In this document: in pieces, positions 34,167 through 43,751 of the stretch | How positions within the stretch are numbered: the first letter of the stretch is position 1 | Layout of the letters: every line of letters starts with the position of its first letter | NCBI RefSeq assembly: GCF_004000765.1 | Contig: NZ_BILW01000011.1 | Location: forward strand, 117,232-181,231 | Length of the DNA stretch: 64,000 nt | DNA from: Paenibacillus chondroitinus NBRC 15376 | GTDB lineage: Bacteria; Bacillota; Bacilli; Paenibacillales; NBRC-103111 | Reading direction: 5' to 3' | The notes under the pieces: generated by a model | What the model saw: the letters and a program-made list of their open reading frames with translations, nothing else | Database searches by the model: none | What the model was told of the DNA's origin: nothing | Position numbers and translations under genes: made by a program

Positions 34167-35182
34167 TTCGATCAATTGAAGAATTGGAAGCCAAGCTTGC
34201 AGAGCCGTCAGATGCCTTAATTCAGGATCTCGCTGCGTTGGACGGGGATATCATGCTGCTAGGTATTGGCGGGAAAATGGGGCCAAGCTTAGCGAGACTT
34301 GCTAGGAATGCGTTGAAGAAGGCAGGTGTTGAAAAAACAATTTGGGGTGTTTCTCGTTTTTCGGAGTCTGGCTTGAAAGAGCAGCTGGAACAGGAGGGTA
34401 TCCACACGATTGCGTGCGATCTGTTGGATGATGAGCAATTGCAGAAACTTCCCGATGTGAAAAATATCATCTACATGGCTGGCAATAAGTTCGGGACAAC
34501 GGGGCGCGAGCATTTCACATGGGCAATGAATGCGTACTTGCCGGGACGTGTAGCGGAAAAGTTTAAAAGTTCCCGCATCGTGGTCTTTTCATCTGGTAAT
34601 ATTTATCCGTTTACCCCCGTGTTCCAGGGGGGTGCAACAGAATCACAAGCCCCCTCTCCGCTTGGAGAATATGGCCAATCAACGCTTGGGCGTGAACGTA
34701 TATTTGAGTATTTTTCTCGGAAATATGAGATTCCGATGGTCATCTATCGGCTGAATTATGCGATTGATCTTCGATATGGTGTACTGCTGGAGGTCGCCAA
34801 AGCCGTAAAAGCAGGTAAGCCAATCGATGTGACCATGGGGCATGCGAATTGTATTTGGCAGGGAGATGCCAACGAAATGGCTCTGAGAAGTTTGAACATT
34901 TGTTCAAGTCCTCCGAATGTTTTAAATATAACAGGTCCGGAGACGATGTCCATGCGCTGGATCGCTCAGGAATTTGGTAAGCGGCTAGGCACTCAACCTG
35001 TTATTGTTGGGCATGAAGCGGAGGATGCGTTGTTAAATAATGCCTCTAAAGCCTTTCAACGATTCGGGTATCCGCGGGTGACGCTTCTCCAAATGTTGGA
35101 TTGGACTGCCGACTGGGTCGCAAATGACGGCGCAACCTGGAATAAAGATACTCATTTCCAGGAAAGGGAGGGAAAATTCTAA
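34163..35182 (+). CDS. NAD-dependent epimerase/dehydratase
   Basis: 339 residues. ATG 34163 follows AAGGAGG by six bases and overlaps the stop of the fusion gene; the longer frame from 34055 lies inside that gene. MLLGIGGKMGPSLARLA is a modified Rossmann loop at residues 33-50, FSSGNIYPF holds the catalytic Ser region, and VIYRLNYAIDLRYG follows. The usual YxxxK appears as YGQSTLGRERIF, without a clear Lys at the normal place, so the chemistry may be altered. It resembles short-chain extended epimerases acting on nucleotide or free sugars. Confidence 0.8.
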   Translation: MIRSIEELEAKLAEPSDALIQDLAALDGDIMLLGIGGKMGPSLARLARNALKKAGVEKTIWGVSRFSESGLKEQLEQEGIHTIACDLLDDEQLQKLPDVKNIIYMAGNKFGTTGREHFTWAMNAYLPGRVAEKFKSSRIVVFSSGNIYPFTPVFQGGATESQAPSPLGEYGQSTLGRERIFEYFSRKYEIPMVIYRLNYAIDLRYGVLLEVAKAVKAGKPIDVTMGHANCIWQGDANEMALRSLNICSSPPNVLNITGPETMSMRWIAQEFGKRLGTQPVIVGHEAEDALLNNASKAFQRFGYPRVTLLQMLDWTADWVANDGATWNKDTHFQEREGKF

Positions 35183-36261
35183 TGCCTTCCAATTTAAGCA
35201 GAAGCTTATCTCAGGCCAAACTGCAGGCACTGCATGAAGGGCTTGTGATTCCTGCTCATCCTCTGGCTTTGGATGAAAACCGTCAGCTGGACGAACAGCA
35301 TCAGCGCGCGTTAACGCGTTATTATATGGCGGCAGGCGCTGGAGGGATTGCAGTTGGGGTACACTCCACCCAATTTGAAATTCGAAATAAAGACGTCAAT
35401 CTGCTGGAGCCGGTGCTCCGAATGGCTTCCGAGGAAGTAGACAGAGCGGGTTTGGAGCGTCCTTTTATTAAAGTCGCAGGAATATGCGGTCCTACGAAGC
35501 AGGCGCTAGCAGAATCGGAGCTGGCGCTTAAGCTAGGGTATGATGCAGGGCTCCTTAGCATGGGAGGTTTGCAGGATTGGACGGAAGCGGATATTCTGGA
35601 GCGAACGAGAGCGGTGGCTGGTCAAATGCCGGTCATCGGCTTTTATCTGCAGCCATCGGTAGGCGGGCGTACATTCAGCTTTGATTTTTGGAGGGAATTT
35701 GCTGAAATTCCAGGAATTATCGCGATCAAAATGGCACCATTTAATCGTTACCAAACGATTGATGTTGCTCGGGCCGTCTGTTATTCAAGCCGTCGTGACG
35801 AGATAGCTTTGTATACGGGCAATGATGATAATATTGTTAACGATTTGTTGACAACCTACCGATTTCAAGTCAATGGTGCACCTGTGGAAAAAAGCATTGT
35901 CGGTGGGCTTCTGGGACATTGGGCGGTTTGGACACACAAGGCTGTCGATCTGCTGGAGGAAATCAAGCAAGTAAGAAATGCCGGGCAAATTGACAAAGAA
36001 TGGTTGACTCGCAATATCGAGGTAACGGAGACGAATGCGGCGTTTTTTGACCCGGCGCACCATTTTGAAGGCTGCATTCCGGGCATACATGAAGTTCTGC
36101 GCCGCCAAGGATTGCTAAAAGGGACATGGTGCCTGAACCCTAAAGAGGTATTGTCTCCAGGGCAAACAGAAGAGATTGGCCGGATGTATGCGGATTATCC
36201 GCATTTAAACGATGATGAGTTTGTTGCAAAGCATTTGAATGAATGGCTTATGATCAAATAG
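35182..36261 (+). CDS. DapA-family (dihydrodipicolinate synthase-like) aldolase
   Basis: 359 residues, longer than the usual 290-310. ATG 35182 shares a base with the previous stop. The TIM-barrel Schiff-base Lys is in IIAIKMAPFN and the upstream Tyr is in IGFYLQPSVGG, both in the normal order. Such enzymes cleave or form 2-keto acids, for example sialic acid or 2-keto-3-deoxy sugar acids. As the final gene of the amino-sugar operon it could split the last C6 intermediate into pyruvate and an aldehyde. The extra 50 residues at the C-terminus (TWCLNPKEVLSPGQTEEI) are not explained. Confidence 0.82.
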   Translation: MPSNLSRSLSQAKLQALHEGLVIPAHPLALDENRQLDEQHQRALTRYYMAAGAGGIAVGVHSTQFEIRNKDVNLLEPVLRMASEEVDRAGLERPFIKVAGICGPTKQALAESELALKLGYDAGLLSMGGLQDWTEADILERTRAVAGQMPVIGFYLQPSVGGRTFSFDFWREFAEIPGIIAIKMAPFNRYQTIDVARAVCYSSRRDEIALYTGNDDNIVNDLLTTYRFQVNGAPVEKSIVGGLLGHWAVWTHKAVDLLEEIKQVRNAGQIDKEWLTRNIEVTETNAAFFDPAHHFEGCIPGIHEVLRRQGLLKGTWCLNPKEVLSPGQTEEIGRMYADYPHLNDDEFVAKHLNEWLMIK

Positions 36262-36267
36262 CCAATG

Positions 36268-36306
36268 AAAAAGAGTTAAGCACTGACAGCGTGCTTAACT
36301 CTTTTT
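36268..36306. terminator. Bidirectional terminator between converging operons
   Basis: AAAAAGAGTTAAGCA pairs perfectly with TGCTTAACTCTTTTT over 15 bases, loop CTGACAGCG. It works for the plus-strand operon and the minus-strand BNR gene. Confidence 0.92.
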
Positions 36307-36313
36307 GACTATT

Positions 36314-37537
36314 TCATTTTTTCTGAAAGTCGAACTGTATAGAAGTTTTGTAATTCGTATAGTGTATGTATTTTCCACTCATCCAGAAGAGGAGGGCTTG
36401 GCCGTCATGGCTGCCACGAGTCAGGAATGGCCGCACCTGATGGAAGGCAGAATTTGCCGTTATAGGTGCAGATGACCACGTGACCCCAAGATCGGAAGAT
36501 GACCACCGTTCGATTTCGAACGTCCCCTGTACTTCCCGAGATAAATACACGTTGGATGGATCGGAGTGATCCAGAATAATGCCGCCTGAATAATAGGGCT
36601 CGGTCTCATGAACTCCTTCAGGGGTTTGAGGAAACCAGCGGCCAGCCGACGTGATCTCATTCGTCACCCATTGTGCGCCACTCCAGCGGCTGTAGTAGTA
36701 ACGATGATCCTCTAAGGATTCGAATACGGCAAAGACGATGACGGGATATCCTTGCTCATCCTCGGCTATATCCCAAATCCAGGCATTGCGTTGTGCACTT
36801 GTACCGTCGAATACCTTGTCTATCTCGGATAGTTCGAGCGGTAAATCTGTGGTTTGTTTGATTAACGAGCCATCTGAGCGATAGATAGCTCCTTCACGAT
36901 AACGGGCGTAATAAATACTGTTATAAGGTTCAATGTTCGGATGCCCATCGGTACAAGAGAAATGTATCGTGTCTTTCCCATTTGAGGCATACCGGATATA
37001 AGGTCGTTGACCGCTATCCATGATCAGCGTGCGCGCAGGGGACCATTCACTGTGTACCAAATCAGTGGAAACGCTGAAATTAGGCTTGAAATTGCCTCCA
37101 CGCCAGAACAAATAGAGCCTTTTTTCCTCCGATAGATAGATTGGAGTAGGGTAAGTATAGCCGAAATGCCCATCGGTATTCGCAGGAAGCTGCATCTCCG
37201 CTCCGAAGGAGGAGAGGTCTTCCGGCATCCGTGTTGTCCGATAGTACATCTTGGCCCCATTATGAGCGGAATAAAAGATCGTGATATGTCCCGAATCGTC
37301 TATGTACAGGGATGGGTTGGCGTGGTCATCCTGCTGAAGAGCAGAACGGATCAAGAAAGTCTCGTAAGTACCCAGCAGGTGATCGTAATAGCCAATCCAT
37401 ACATCTCCGATGCTATTCAACCAGCCGACATACGTTCTATGGTGCTGTCCCTGATAGTAGAGCGCGCGAGGGTCGGCGAAAAAGCACCATGCCCCATCGG
37501 ATGTGAATTCTTGCGTCAAACTTAAGGGTGAATTCAT
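36314..37537 (-). CDS. BNR_4-type beta-propeller protein, putative glycan lyase or hydrolase
   Basis: 407 residues; AAGGAG is ahead of ATG 37537. The start region DGAWCFFADPRALYYQG and YVGWLNSIGDVWIGYYD are typical of the BNR_4 seven-bladed propeller, a family that includes ulvan lyases of PL24/PL25 and neuraminidase-like proteins. Later blades show DDSGHITIFYSAHNG and similar repeats. There is no signal peptide, so it should act inside the cell on imported oligosaccharides. Catalytic residues cannot be assigned without comparison. It shares the strand with the LplA-like importer genes, but a terminator-like hairpin stands between. Confidence 0.7.
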   Translation of the reverse strand: MNSPLSLTQEFTSDGAWCFFADPRALYYQGQHHRTYVGWLNSIGDVWIGYYDHLLGTYETFLIRSALQQDDHANPSLYIDDSGHITIFYSAHNGAKMYYRTTRMPEDLSSFGAEMQLPANTDGHFGYTYPTPIYLSEEKRLYLFWRGGNFKPNFSVSTDLVHSEWSPARTLIMDSGQRPYIRYASNGKDTIHFSCTDGHPNIEPYNSIYYARYREGAIYRSDGSLIKQTTDLPLELSEIDKVFDGTSAQRNAWIWDIAEDEQGYPVIVFAVFESLEDHRYYYSRWSGAQWVTNEITSAGRWFPQTPEGVHETEPYYSGGIILDHSDPSNVYLSREVQGTFEIERWSSSDLGVTWSSAPITANSAFHQVRPFLTRGSHDGQALLFWMSGKYIHYTNYKTSIQFDFQKK

Positions 37538-37565
37538 CTGTCATTCTCCTTATCTCTGATTAAAC

Positions 37566-37608
37566 AGAACGCCATACTGGGAAGCGGCAGCTCCCGGTAA
37601 GGCGTTCT
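37566..37608 (-). terminator. Terminator-like hairpin after the binding-protein gene
   Basis: AGAACGCC / GGCGTTCT enclose a second stem (CCGGGAGC / GCTTCCC), with weak T-rich sequence after it on the minus strand. It may reduce but not stop transcription into the BNR gene. Confidence 0.6.
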
Positions 37609-37631
37609 TTGTTTCCCTTTTTAATAACAGA

Positions 37632-39158
37632 TTATTTGAGTCGGTCGTAAGCGGTTTGCGTGATTTTCATCAGTTCGTCTACGCCAAGCTTTTTAGCTTC
37701 GGCAACATATTGATCCCACTCATCCATGCTGCGTTGACCTAGTATGAACTTGGTAATTTGCTCGTTGCGGTGCTTGTCTACGGCTGCTTGCAGCAAGGAA
37801 ACGTTGGACAGCTCGCTTTCAATATACTGTGGTCTTACATGGTAGACACTGTCATGCTTGCGTGCCAAATCATAGGCATTGCGCTGCTCTTGTGTAGCAG
37901 GAATCAGATGAGCGTCATAATTAAACCAAGTGTAGGTTCCGTTCGTCGCTAGTCCCGTCTTTTTACGAACATCGGTTATATCCAGATATTCAGGGCGCAA
38001 TTTTTTTTGCCCATTCTCAGTGATGTACACTTCGTCGCCTTTGCCCCAGCTGAGCAGTTCTTTCCCTTCCTCACTATAGAACCAATCGAACGCCTGGAGC
38101 GCTTCCTTAATTTTCTTGGATTTGGAAGAGAAGGTCATGCCTGTTTCCAGAATGTGGGTATAAGGGTTAACGCTAAAACCGGGAACGCCCTCAGGAGGGG
38201 GCATGAATGCAAGATTGAAGCTCGGATTCGTCTTTTTCATAGGGATGTTGAACAGATCCAGACGACCGATATAATCGAGTATCATGAACGTTTGGTCATT
38301 CGATACGGCATTTTGCCATTGTTGTACGTTGAAAGTCAGCCAGTCCGGCGGAATAAGCCCTTCTTTTTGCATACGTTGGAAGAACTCAATCATTTTCTTG
38401 TATTCGTTCTCAATAGGACCGTAGCGCACCTTGCCGGTTTTCTCATCCTGGAACAAACCATTCATTGTACCGAATTGTGCGGTGGCAAAGTTAAGGATTC
38501 CTAGATTAGCTCCGCTTCGGAAGGAGAACGGATAGCTGTTAGGGTATAGTTCCTTCAGCTTCTTACCCACAGTAATCAGTTCTTCATAATTGGCAGGAGG
38601 TTTAAGCCCGTTTTTCTTGAAAATGTCTTCCCGATACATCCAGATGACACGATTCGTTTCACCGAAGCCTTCATTGGGAAGCATGTACATTTTTCCGTCA
38701 GCGGCCAAAGCAGCTTTCGCGATGTCCGGGTATTTCTTCAGCCAAGCGGTTAAATTCGGCATAACATCTTTATAATCCAGAATGTTGGCGAGAACCCCTT
38801 GCTGCCCAAATTTATCAGCGTCTGCGCGAGGGTTGAAAAAGGTGATGTCAGGCATGTTACCAGAGGCGACATTCAGATTAATGGTATCCTTCAGTTCTCC
38901 GGACGGAAGCTGAACATTGAAAGTGGCACCGGTTTTCTCTTCAATCCACTTCCAGACAACCCAGTCTTTGTTATACGGCCAATTCGGGTGAACCTCTAGT
39001 AACATGGTAAACGTATTTTTGGGTTTTTCCGTCTTGACAGCAGGATTTGTTGAACTGCCAGCGTCCGTCGCTGTTGGGGTAGATGTGGTTCCTGAGCAGC
39101 CAACCAACATCGAGGCACTGATTAATAGGGATCCAAGTGTCGTAGTCCATTTCTTCAT
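37632..39158 (-). CDS. LplA-like oligosaccharide-binding lipoprotein
   Basis: 508 residues. I use the ATG at 39158 because AAAAGGAGAGG precedes it by seven bases; the frame continues to 39179 without support. Signal peptide with lipobox MLVGC. The length over 500 and the early VHPNWPYNKDW segment are typical of the LplA/YtcQ class, which binds larger oligosaccharides. Downstream of two permeases on the same strand. Likely captures the glycan fragments that the 28276 operon degrades. Confidence 0.88.
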   Translation of the reverse strand: MKKWTTTLGSLLISASMLVGCSGTTSTPTATDAGSSTNPAVKTEKPKNTFTMLLEVHPNWPYNKDWVVWKWIEEKTGATFNVQLPSGELKDTINLNVASGNMPDITFFNPRADADKFGQQGVLANILDYKDVMPNLTAWLKKYPDIAKAALAADGKMYMLPNEGFGETNRVIWMYREDIFKKNGLKPPANYEELITVGKKLKELYPNSYPFSFRSGANLGILNFATAQFGTMNGLFQDEKTGKVRYGPIENEYKKMIEFFQRMQKEGLIPPDWLTFNVQQWQNAVSNDQTFMILDYIGRLDLFNIPMKKTNPSFNLAFMPPPEGVPGFSVNPYTHILETGMTFSSKSKKIKEALQAFDWFYSEEGKELLSWGKGDEVYITENGQKKLRPEYLDITDVRKKTGLATNGTYTWFNYDAHLIPATQEQRNAYDLARKHDSVYHVRPQYIESELSNVSLLQAAVDKHRNEQITKFILGQRSMDEWDQYVAEAKKLGVDELMKITQTAYDRLK

Positions 39159-39198
39159 GCGTGAACCTCTCCTTTTCATTTTTCTAATTTCTCACTAC

Positions 39199-40068
39199 TT
39201 AAGACTTGACCGCCCCGATCATGACGCCTTTGACAAAATACTTCTGCAGGAAAGGGTAGGCGAGAAGGATGGGAACTGTGGAGACCATGATTGTTGCGAA
39301 CTTCAGCGGTTCCTCCAGCACAACATTGGCATCGCCAACTGCGGCAATATCCGCTTGGTTTGACTGGCCGGCAAGGACGATGTTGCGCAAAATGACCTGC
39401 AAGGGGAAAAGCTCTTGGTCTCGTAAATATAGCAGCGGCAGCAAGAAATTGTTCCATAATCCTACCGCGTAAAACAAACCGATAGTGGCGAATACCGCTT
39501 GTGACAAAGGGACAACGATTCGGAAGAAAACGCCGAAATCGCTCAGTCCGTCCATTTGCCCCGATTCCTCAAGTTCTGCCGGGATATTGGAAAAGAAGGT
39601 ACGCATGATGAGCAAATTCCATGTGCTTACAGCGCCAGGAAGTACCATTCCCCAGACCGTGTCGATAACGCCGAGTTCTTTTACAACTAGAAAAGTAGGG
39701 ATCATCCCACCGCTGAAGAATAGGGTGAATATAATGATCATGGTAAACCCACGACCGAATACCATATTTTTTTTGGAAAGAGCGTAAGCCCCTAACGATG
39801 TGATAACAAGTGAAAGGGTAGTGCCCAACACAACGTAAACAATCGTATTCCAGTAGGCAGTGCCAATGCGCGGATCCTTTAAAACGACCTTATACATGTC
39901 AAGATTGAAGCCTTTTGGGTACCAGCTGATTTCTCCTTTGAGCACATGAATGTTGCTGCTTAGTGAAACAGCGGCCATGTAGATAAATGGATACAGTGTT
40001 AGCAGAACAACTCCTAGAAGGATGACGATGTTAACGATTGAAAATAAAGTGATTTTGGAGCGTGTCAT
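39199..40068 (-). CDS. LplC-type ABC importer permease
   Basis: 289 residues, six transmembrane helices; GAGGAGG before ATG 40068. EAA loop ELEESGQMDGLSDFGVFFRI and the C-terminus FVKGVMIGAVKS are standard for the LplC/YtcP group. Pairs with the 40091 permease. 41 bases separate it from the binding-protein gene on the same transcript. Confidence 0.92.
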   Translation of the reverse strand: MTRSKITLFSIVNIVILLGVVLLTLYPFIYMAAVSLSSNIHVLKGEISWYPKGFNLDMYKVVLKDPRIGTAYWNTIVYVVLGTTLSLVITSLGAYALSKKNMVFGRGFTMIIIFTLFFSGGMIPTFLVVKELGVIDTVWGMVLPGAVSTWNLLIMRTFFSNIPAELEESGQMDGLSDFGVFFRIVVPLSQAVFATIGLFYAVGLWNNFLLPLLYLRDQELFPLQVILRNIVLAGQSNQADIAAVGDANVVLEEPLKFATIMVSTVPILLAYPFLQKYFVKGVMIGAVKS

Positions 40069-40090
40069 ATGGAAGAATCCTCCTCAAGGG

Positions 40091-41059
40091 TTACCACAGA
40101 CTTGTTTGTGATAGGCGCCGACTTAGTGCATTCGTGCTATAGATGAAGAAGAAACATACAATCCCAGTGAACATATCTATAGCGGCGGCGTAACTGAAAT
40201 TACCGCTAACGAGCCCTGTACGATACACATAGGTGCTTAAAATGTCGGCGGTAGCATAGGTGGCCGGGTTATATAGCAGGAACACTTTCTCAAATCCTAT
40301 TTCCAGCACTCGACCGACATTAAGGATGAACAATATGATGATGGTCGTGGAAATACCCGGCAGTGTGACGTTCCAAAGCTTCCTCCAGCGGCTGGCGCCG
40401 TCTATATCAGCAGCTTCATAGAGGGAAGGATCAATAGAAGAAAGTGCAGCCAAATAAATGATGGCCTCCCACCCAATATGCTGCCAAACCTCTGAACCGA
40501 CATAAATGAATCGGAACAACTCAGGTTTAATCATAAAATGAATCGGTTCAAAGCCAAAGGATTGAATCATGTGGTTAACAAAACCTTGAGAGGGGGATAA
40601 GAACAAAACGACCATTCCAGCAACTACGACATTAGAGATGAAATGCGGTAAATAACTGACGGTTTGAACAAAACGTTTGAATACCATGTTCTTGACCTCA
40701 TTAAGAAGCAAGGCCAAGATAATAGGGGCAGGGAATCCGAAAATAAGTTTATTGATGCCAAGTAGAAATGTATTACGCAAAATGATCCAAAAATCCGGAC
40801 TATGGAAGAACATCTTATAATACTTAAGTCCAACCCACTGACTGGCCCATATCCCTTTGTACAGGTTATAGTCCTTGAACGAGATGACAATTCCGAACAT
40901 AGGCAAATACTTGAAAACTAAGTAATACAGCAAGCAAGGTAAGAACATGAGAAGCAAGCTCTTGCTTTTTGCGATCTTCCTCCACATCAGAACAGTTCGA
41001 CCGGGAACGCCCGGTAAGGAAGTCTCCGGATTTGCTCCAGCTGCGTCTAACTTATTCAT
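40091..41059 (-). CDS. LplB-type ABC importer permease
   Basis: 322 residues. The ATG at 41059 is chosen, with GGGGGG six bases before; the longer frame to 41080 has no site. Six helices, first at about residue 32, EAA loop LYEAADIDGASRWRKLWNVT, ending in RRLSQTSLW as in most LplB proteins. First gene of the minus-strand operon, divergent from the AraC regulator at 41311. ATPase must be supplied in trans. Confidence 0.92.
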   Translation of the reverse strand: MNKLDAAGANPETSLPGVPGRTVLMWRKIAKSKSLLLMFLPCLLYYLVFKYLPMFGIVISFKDYNLYKGIWASQWVGLKYYKMFFHSPDFWIILRNTFLLGINKLIFGFPAPIILALLLNEVKNMVFKRFVQTVSYLPHFISNVVVAGMVVLFLSPSQGFVNHMIQSFGFEPIHFMIKPELFRFIYVGSEVWQHIGWEAIIYLAALSSIDPSLYEAADIDGASRWRKLWNVTLPGISTTIIILFILNVGRVLEIGFEKVFLLYNPATYATADILSTYVYRTGLVSGNFSYAAAIDMFTGIVCFFFIYSTNALSRRLSQTSLW

Positions 41060-41183
41060 TTGAGTATCCCCCCCGATCATGAGTACTTGAAGATGTTGGT
41101 GTTCTTGTTATTTCGAAATTAGCATAGCACCGTTCGTATAGAATGTAATCCATAATAATTCCGAATTGTCCCCTCTTCTATGA

Positions 41184-41198
41184 AATTCGTAAATATGT
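41184..41198. promoter_or_regulatory. Copy of the AATTCGTAAWTATGT element
   Basis: AATTCGTAAATATGT differs at one position from 28156-28170. It lies in the 250-base space between the divergent lplB-like gene and the AraC regulator, so it could serve either. Other partial forms (TTCGTAT, ATTCCGAATT) occur nearby. Confidence 0.5.
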
Positions 41199-41310
41199 TA
41201 AGTTTTCGTGAAAAAGTGAATAGGCAAAATTGGCTTTTTTCCGTATTATTTAAATAAGACTTCTCGTAGATGATAAATACATTGAGATAGGAAAGACCAT
41301 AAAAACAGAT

Positions 41311-43596
41311 ATGGAGGGGAGTAGGATACGTTTACTTTCGCGAGTCCAATCAAGAACGTCTTCCTTGCTCATTCGTTTGCTGCTAGGTTTTCTCACTGTC
41401 ATTGTGCTGCTGATGTCTTTTAATTATTTGTCATTTACATTTTTCCAGAACAATATTAGGAATGAAATCATTAGTTATAACGCGCAGAACATTCGATTTA
41501 CCTCAGAGAGATATGAGGAACATTTTCAACTCGTACAGAAGCAAATGTATGCTCTTTATTTTAACGATGACGTGGATCGACTTCAGAAGGCCAGCGGGAA
41601 TGCTCGTTATGCGCTGTTGGATAGGGTCAAGCAGGAGATTATCAAGGTTGTTGGTAATCCTTTGATCTATGTGGACAATGCCATCATTGTCTTCAAGGAA
41701 GGTTCATTAACGTTAAGCAGAATAGGGACCAATGACAGAGCATCGTTGTTCGACAAGTTCTATGCCAGCACTGATTACCCGGATTCTTTCTGGCAAAAGC
41801 AATTCAACGAAACGTATAGCGCCAAGATGTTTCCCATGTCCAAATTTTATGAGCATTCTTTTCATAAAGCGGGTGATGTGACAACTAAGGGATTGTTCAT
41901 CCCTTATGTCCTTAAGCACTGGCAAAATGAGGACTTCTACATCGTTGCGATGATGGATGCGAATCAGCTATTCGAAGCTTTCCATCGTTCTGTGAATGCC
42001 AATTTCATCATCTTGGACAAGCAGGGTTTACCTTTGTTTTCAACGGGAGGGTTGGCTAAGCGAGAGGAGCTTCCAGAACTGCCGGTAGACAAAACGTATT
42101 TGCTGCGTGACAATACTTATTACTTTTATCAAACTGGACAAAATAGCGGATACACGTATATAAATATCATACCTAGCGCCAGTATTTCGAAGCAGATTTC
42201 AAAGCTTAATCTGACACTATTTTTCCTGCTCATTCTTTCCTTGATCGTTAGTGTTGTTATATCTGTACTATTCAGTGTTCGCTTTAACCGTCCGGTTAAG
42301 CAGTTGGTTTCCTCGCTGCAGACGGCAGGTGGTGAGGATGTTCGATTTAAAAGCAATATTCGCGAGTTTAAGTTAATTGGTCAGAAGCTGGACGATATGC
42401 TGCAGACGAACGCAAGAATTCAGTCGGATCTGGCTCAAAAGAATATCCAGCTCTTGTCATACAGTTACTTGAATAAACTAAAGAAAATATATAGTGGCTC
42501 TCCAGGAGCCATAGATATGATTTCCACACAGGCATATCGTTTCGTCGTGTACGAGATTACGTACAAGGATAGGTTCTGGGAGGAAATGAAAGAAGAGCCG
42601 GGCCCTTTAACTTACAGCATTTATACGTTTATCAATCATAGCTTGCTCAAGGTATTCCCCGCTTCATTAACGATTCAAATCGAGAGTCGGCAAATGTTAT
42701 CGGTTATTAATGAAATTGACGATTCTCGTTTGGATGCGTATATGACAGAATTGTTGAAAGTCGTGGCTCATGACGCTGATTTCTATTTTTTGACCATCGC
42801 GATCTCACCGGCATTTCCACAGTCGTTTGATTTCACAGAGGCCTATGAGCAGACGGTTAAACTGCTGCAAGAACGAAAGCTGAACGAAGATACGCAAATT
42901 GTTCGTCAGCATGCTGGTCGTCAATCCGTACATTTGCTTACGTCTGCGCAAGAGCAGCAATTCGACTGCAATCTGGCAGCAGGAAATACACAGGAGTTGC
43001 TTCATTTGCTTGATCGCCAGCTTGCTCTTATGGAACGGAAGTGTGAAACGGTGCTGCAATATCAAGAATTTTTAATTGATATTGTACAAAAGGTGCGCAA
43101 AGCGTTCCATGTGCTGCGGTTAGACGAACGGGCCATACAACCCGTTATCGCCGGATTGAGCACGAGTCAGAGCTTTTATTCGGGTCGGCATTATCGCAAA
43201 TTTTTCAGTCAACTGCTTGTTGCAGCCTGTGAAGAGATTCGAAGTAATCAGAAAAATGAAGATCCTGTCATTGATTTTGTTGTGGACTATGTGAACAAGC
43301 ATTTTGCTCAAGATATTACGCTGGATATTGTAGCCGAGCACCTACATATTACTGGAGGCTATTTGTCCACGTACTTCAAGGAGAAGACAGGGGAAAACTT
43401 CATTGATTATATTAATGGCGTAAGAATCCGGGTAGCGCAGCAAATGCTGCTGGAAACGGATCTGAGGATACAGGATGTCGCCAGCAGCTCAGGATACCAG
43501 AACATTAATTCCTTCAACAGGATGTTCAAGAAATTTACGGGGATGCCGCCACGCGAATTTCGCAGGGAGAAACGCACGGAAGACGAAGTCGGGTAA
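41311..43596 (+). CDS. Membrane-bound AraC-family regulator (YesS-like)
   Basis: 761 residues. The only start upstream of the membrane segment is ATG 41311; GGAGGGG lies inside the first codons, so the site ahead of ATG is weak. Transmembrane helices at about 20-45 and 300-323 enclose an extracytoplasmic region of about 255 residues with a Cache-like outline. A long cytoplasmic linker follows, and the final 100 residues are the AraC helix-turn-helix pair (VAEHLHITGGYLSTYFKEK and ASSSGYQNINSFNRMFKKF). It fuses sensing and activation without phosphotransfer. It likely controls the divergent importer operon and the 28276 operon. Confidence 0.88.
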   Translation: MEGSRIRLLSRVQSRTSSLLIRLLLGFLTVIVLLMSFNYLSFTFFQNNIRNEIISYNAQNIRFTSERYEEHFQLVQKQMYALYFNDDVDRLQKASGNARYALLDRVKQEIIKVVGNPLIYVDNAIIVFKEGSLTLSRIGTNDRASLFDKFYASTDYPDSFWQKQFNETYSAKMFPMSKFYEHSFHKAGDVTTKGLFIPYVLKHWQNEDFYIVAMMDANQLFEAFHRSVNANFIILDKQGLPLFSTGGLAKREELPELPVDKTYLLRDNTYYFYQTGQNSGYTYINIIPSASISKQISKLNLTLFFLLILSLIVSVVISVLFSVRFNRPVKQLVSSLQTAGGEDVRFKSNIREFKLIGQKLDDMLQTNARIQSDLAQKNIQLLSYSYLNKLKKIYSGSPGAIDMISTQAYRFVVYEITYKDRFWEEMKEEPGPLTYSIYTFINHSLLKVFPASLTIQIESRQMLSVINEIDDSRLDAYMTELLKVVAHDADFYFLTIAISPAFPQSFDFTEAYEQTVKLLQERKLNEDTQIVRQHAGRQSVHLLTSAQEQQFDCNLAAGNTQELLHLLDRQLALMERKCETVLQYQEFLIDIVQKVRKAFHVLRLDERAIQPVIAGLSTSQSFYSGRHYRKFFSQLLVAACEEIRSNQKNEDPVIDFVVDYVNKHFAQDITLDIVAEHLHITGGYLSTYFKEKTGENFIDYINGVRIRVAQQMLLETDLRIQDVASSSGYQNINSFNRMFKKFTGMPPREFRREKRTEDEVG

Positions 43597-43602
43597 ATGA
43601 AG

Positions 43603-43633
43603 GCCCTTAGCTCGCTGCTAGGGGTCTATTTTT
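43603..43633 (+). terminator. Probable terminator after the AraC gene
   Basis: CCCTTAGC / GCTAGGGG hairpin with one wobble, loop TCGCT, then a T-rich tail. Confidence 0.7.
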
Positions 43634-43751
43634 AGTATTTTAAAAATTTGTAAAAGGGGAGGTTAATGAAAAAGAAGAGCGAATAGTACATGGAGATGTT
43701 CCTTATTTAGCGAAAAGGTGACACAGTATGTAAAGAATGGGGGGTTCCAAC

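Noticed and set aside
36344..36356. AATTCGTATAG as a third copy of the shared operator
   Set aside because: It lies in the coding end of the BNR gene and matches only the eight-base core.
38007..38504. Plus-strand open frame of 165 codons
   Set aside because: Antisense to the LplA-like lipoprotein gene, which has a signal peptide and full family length.
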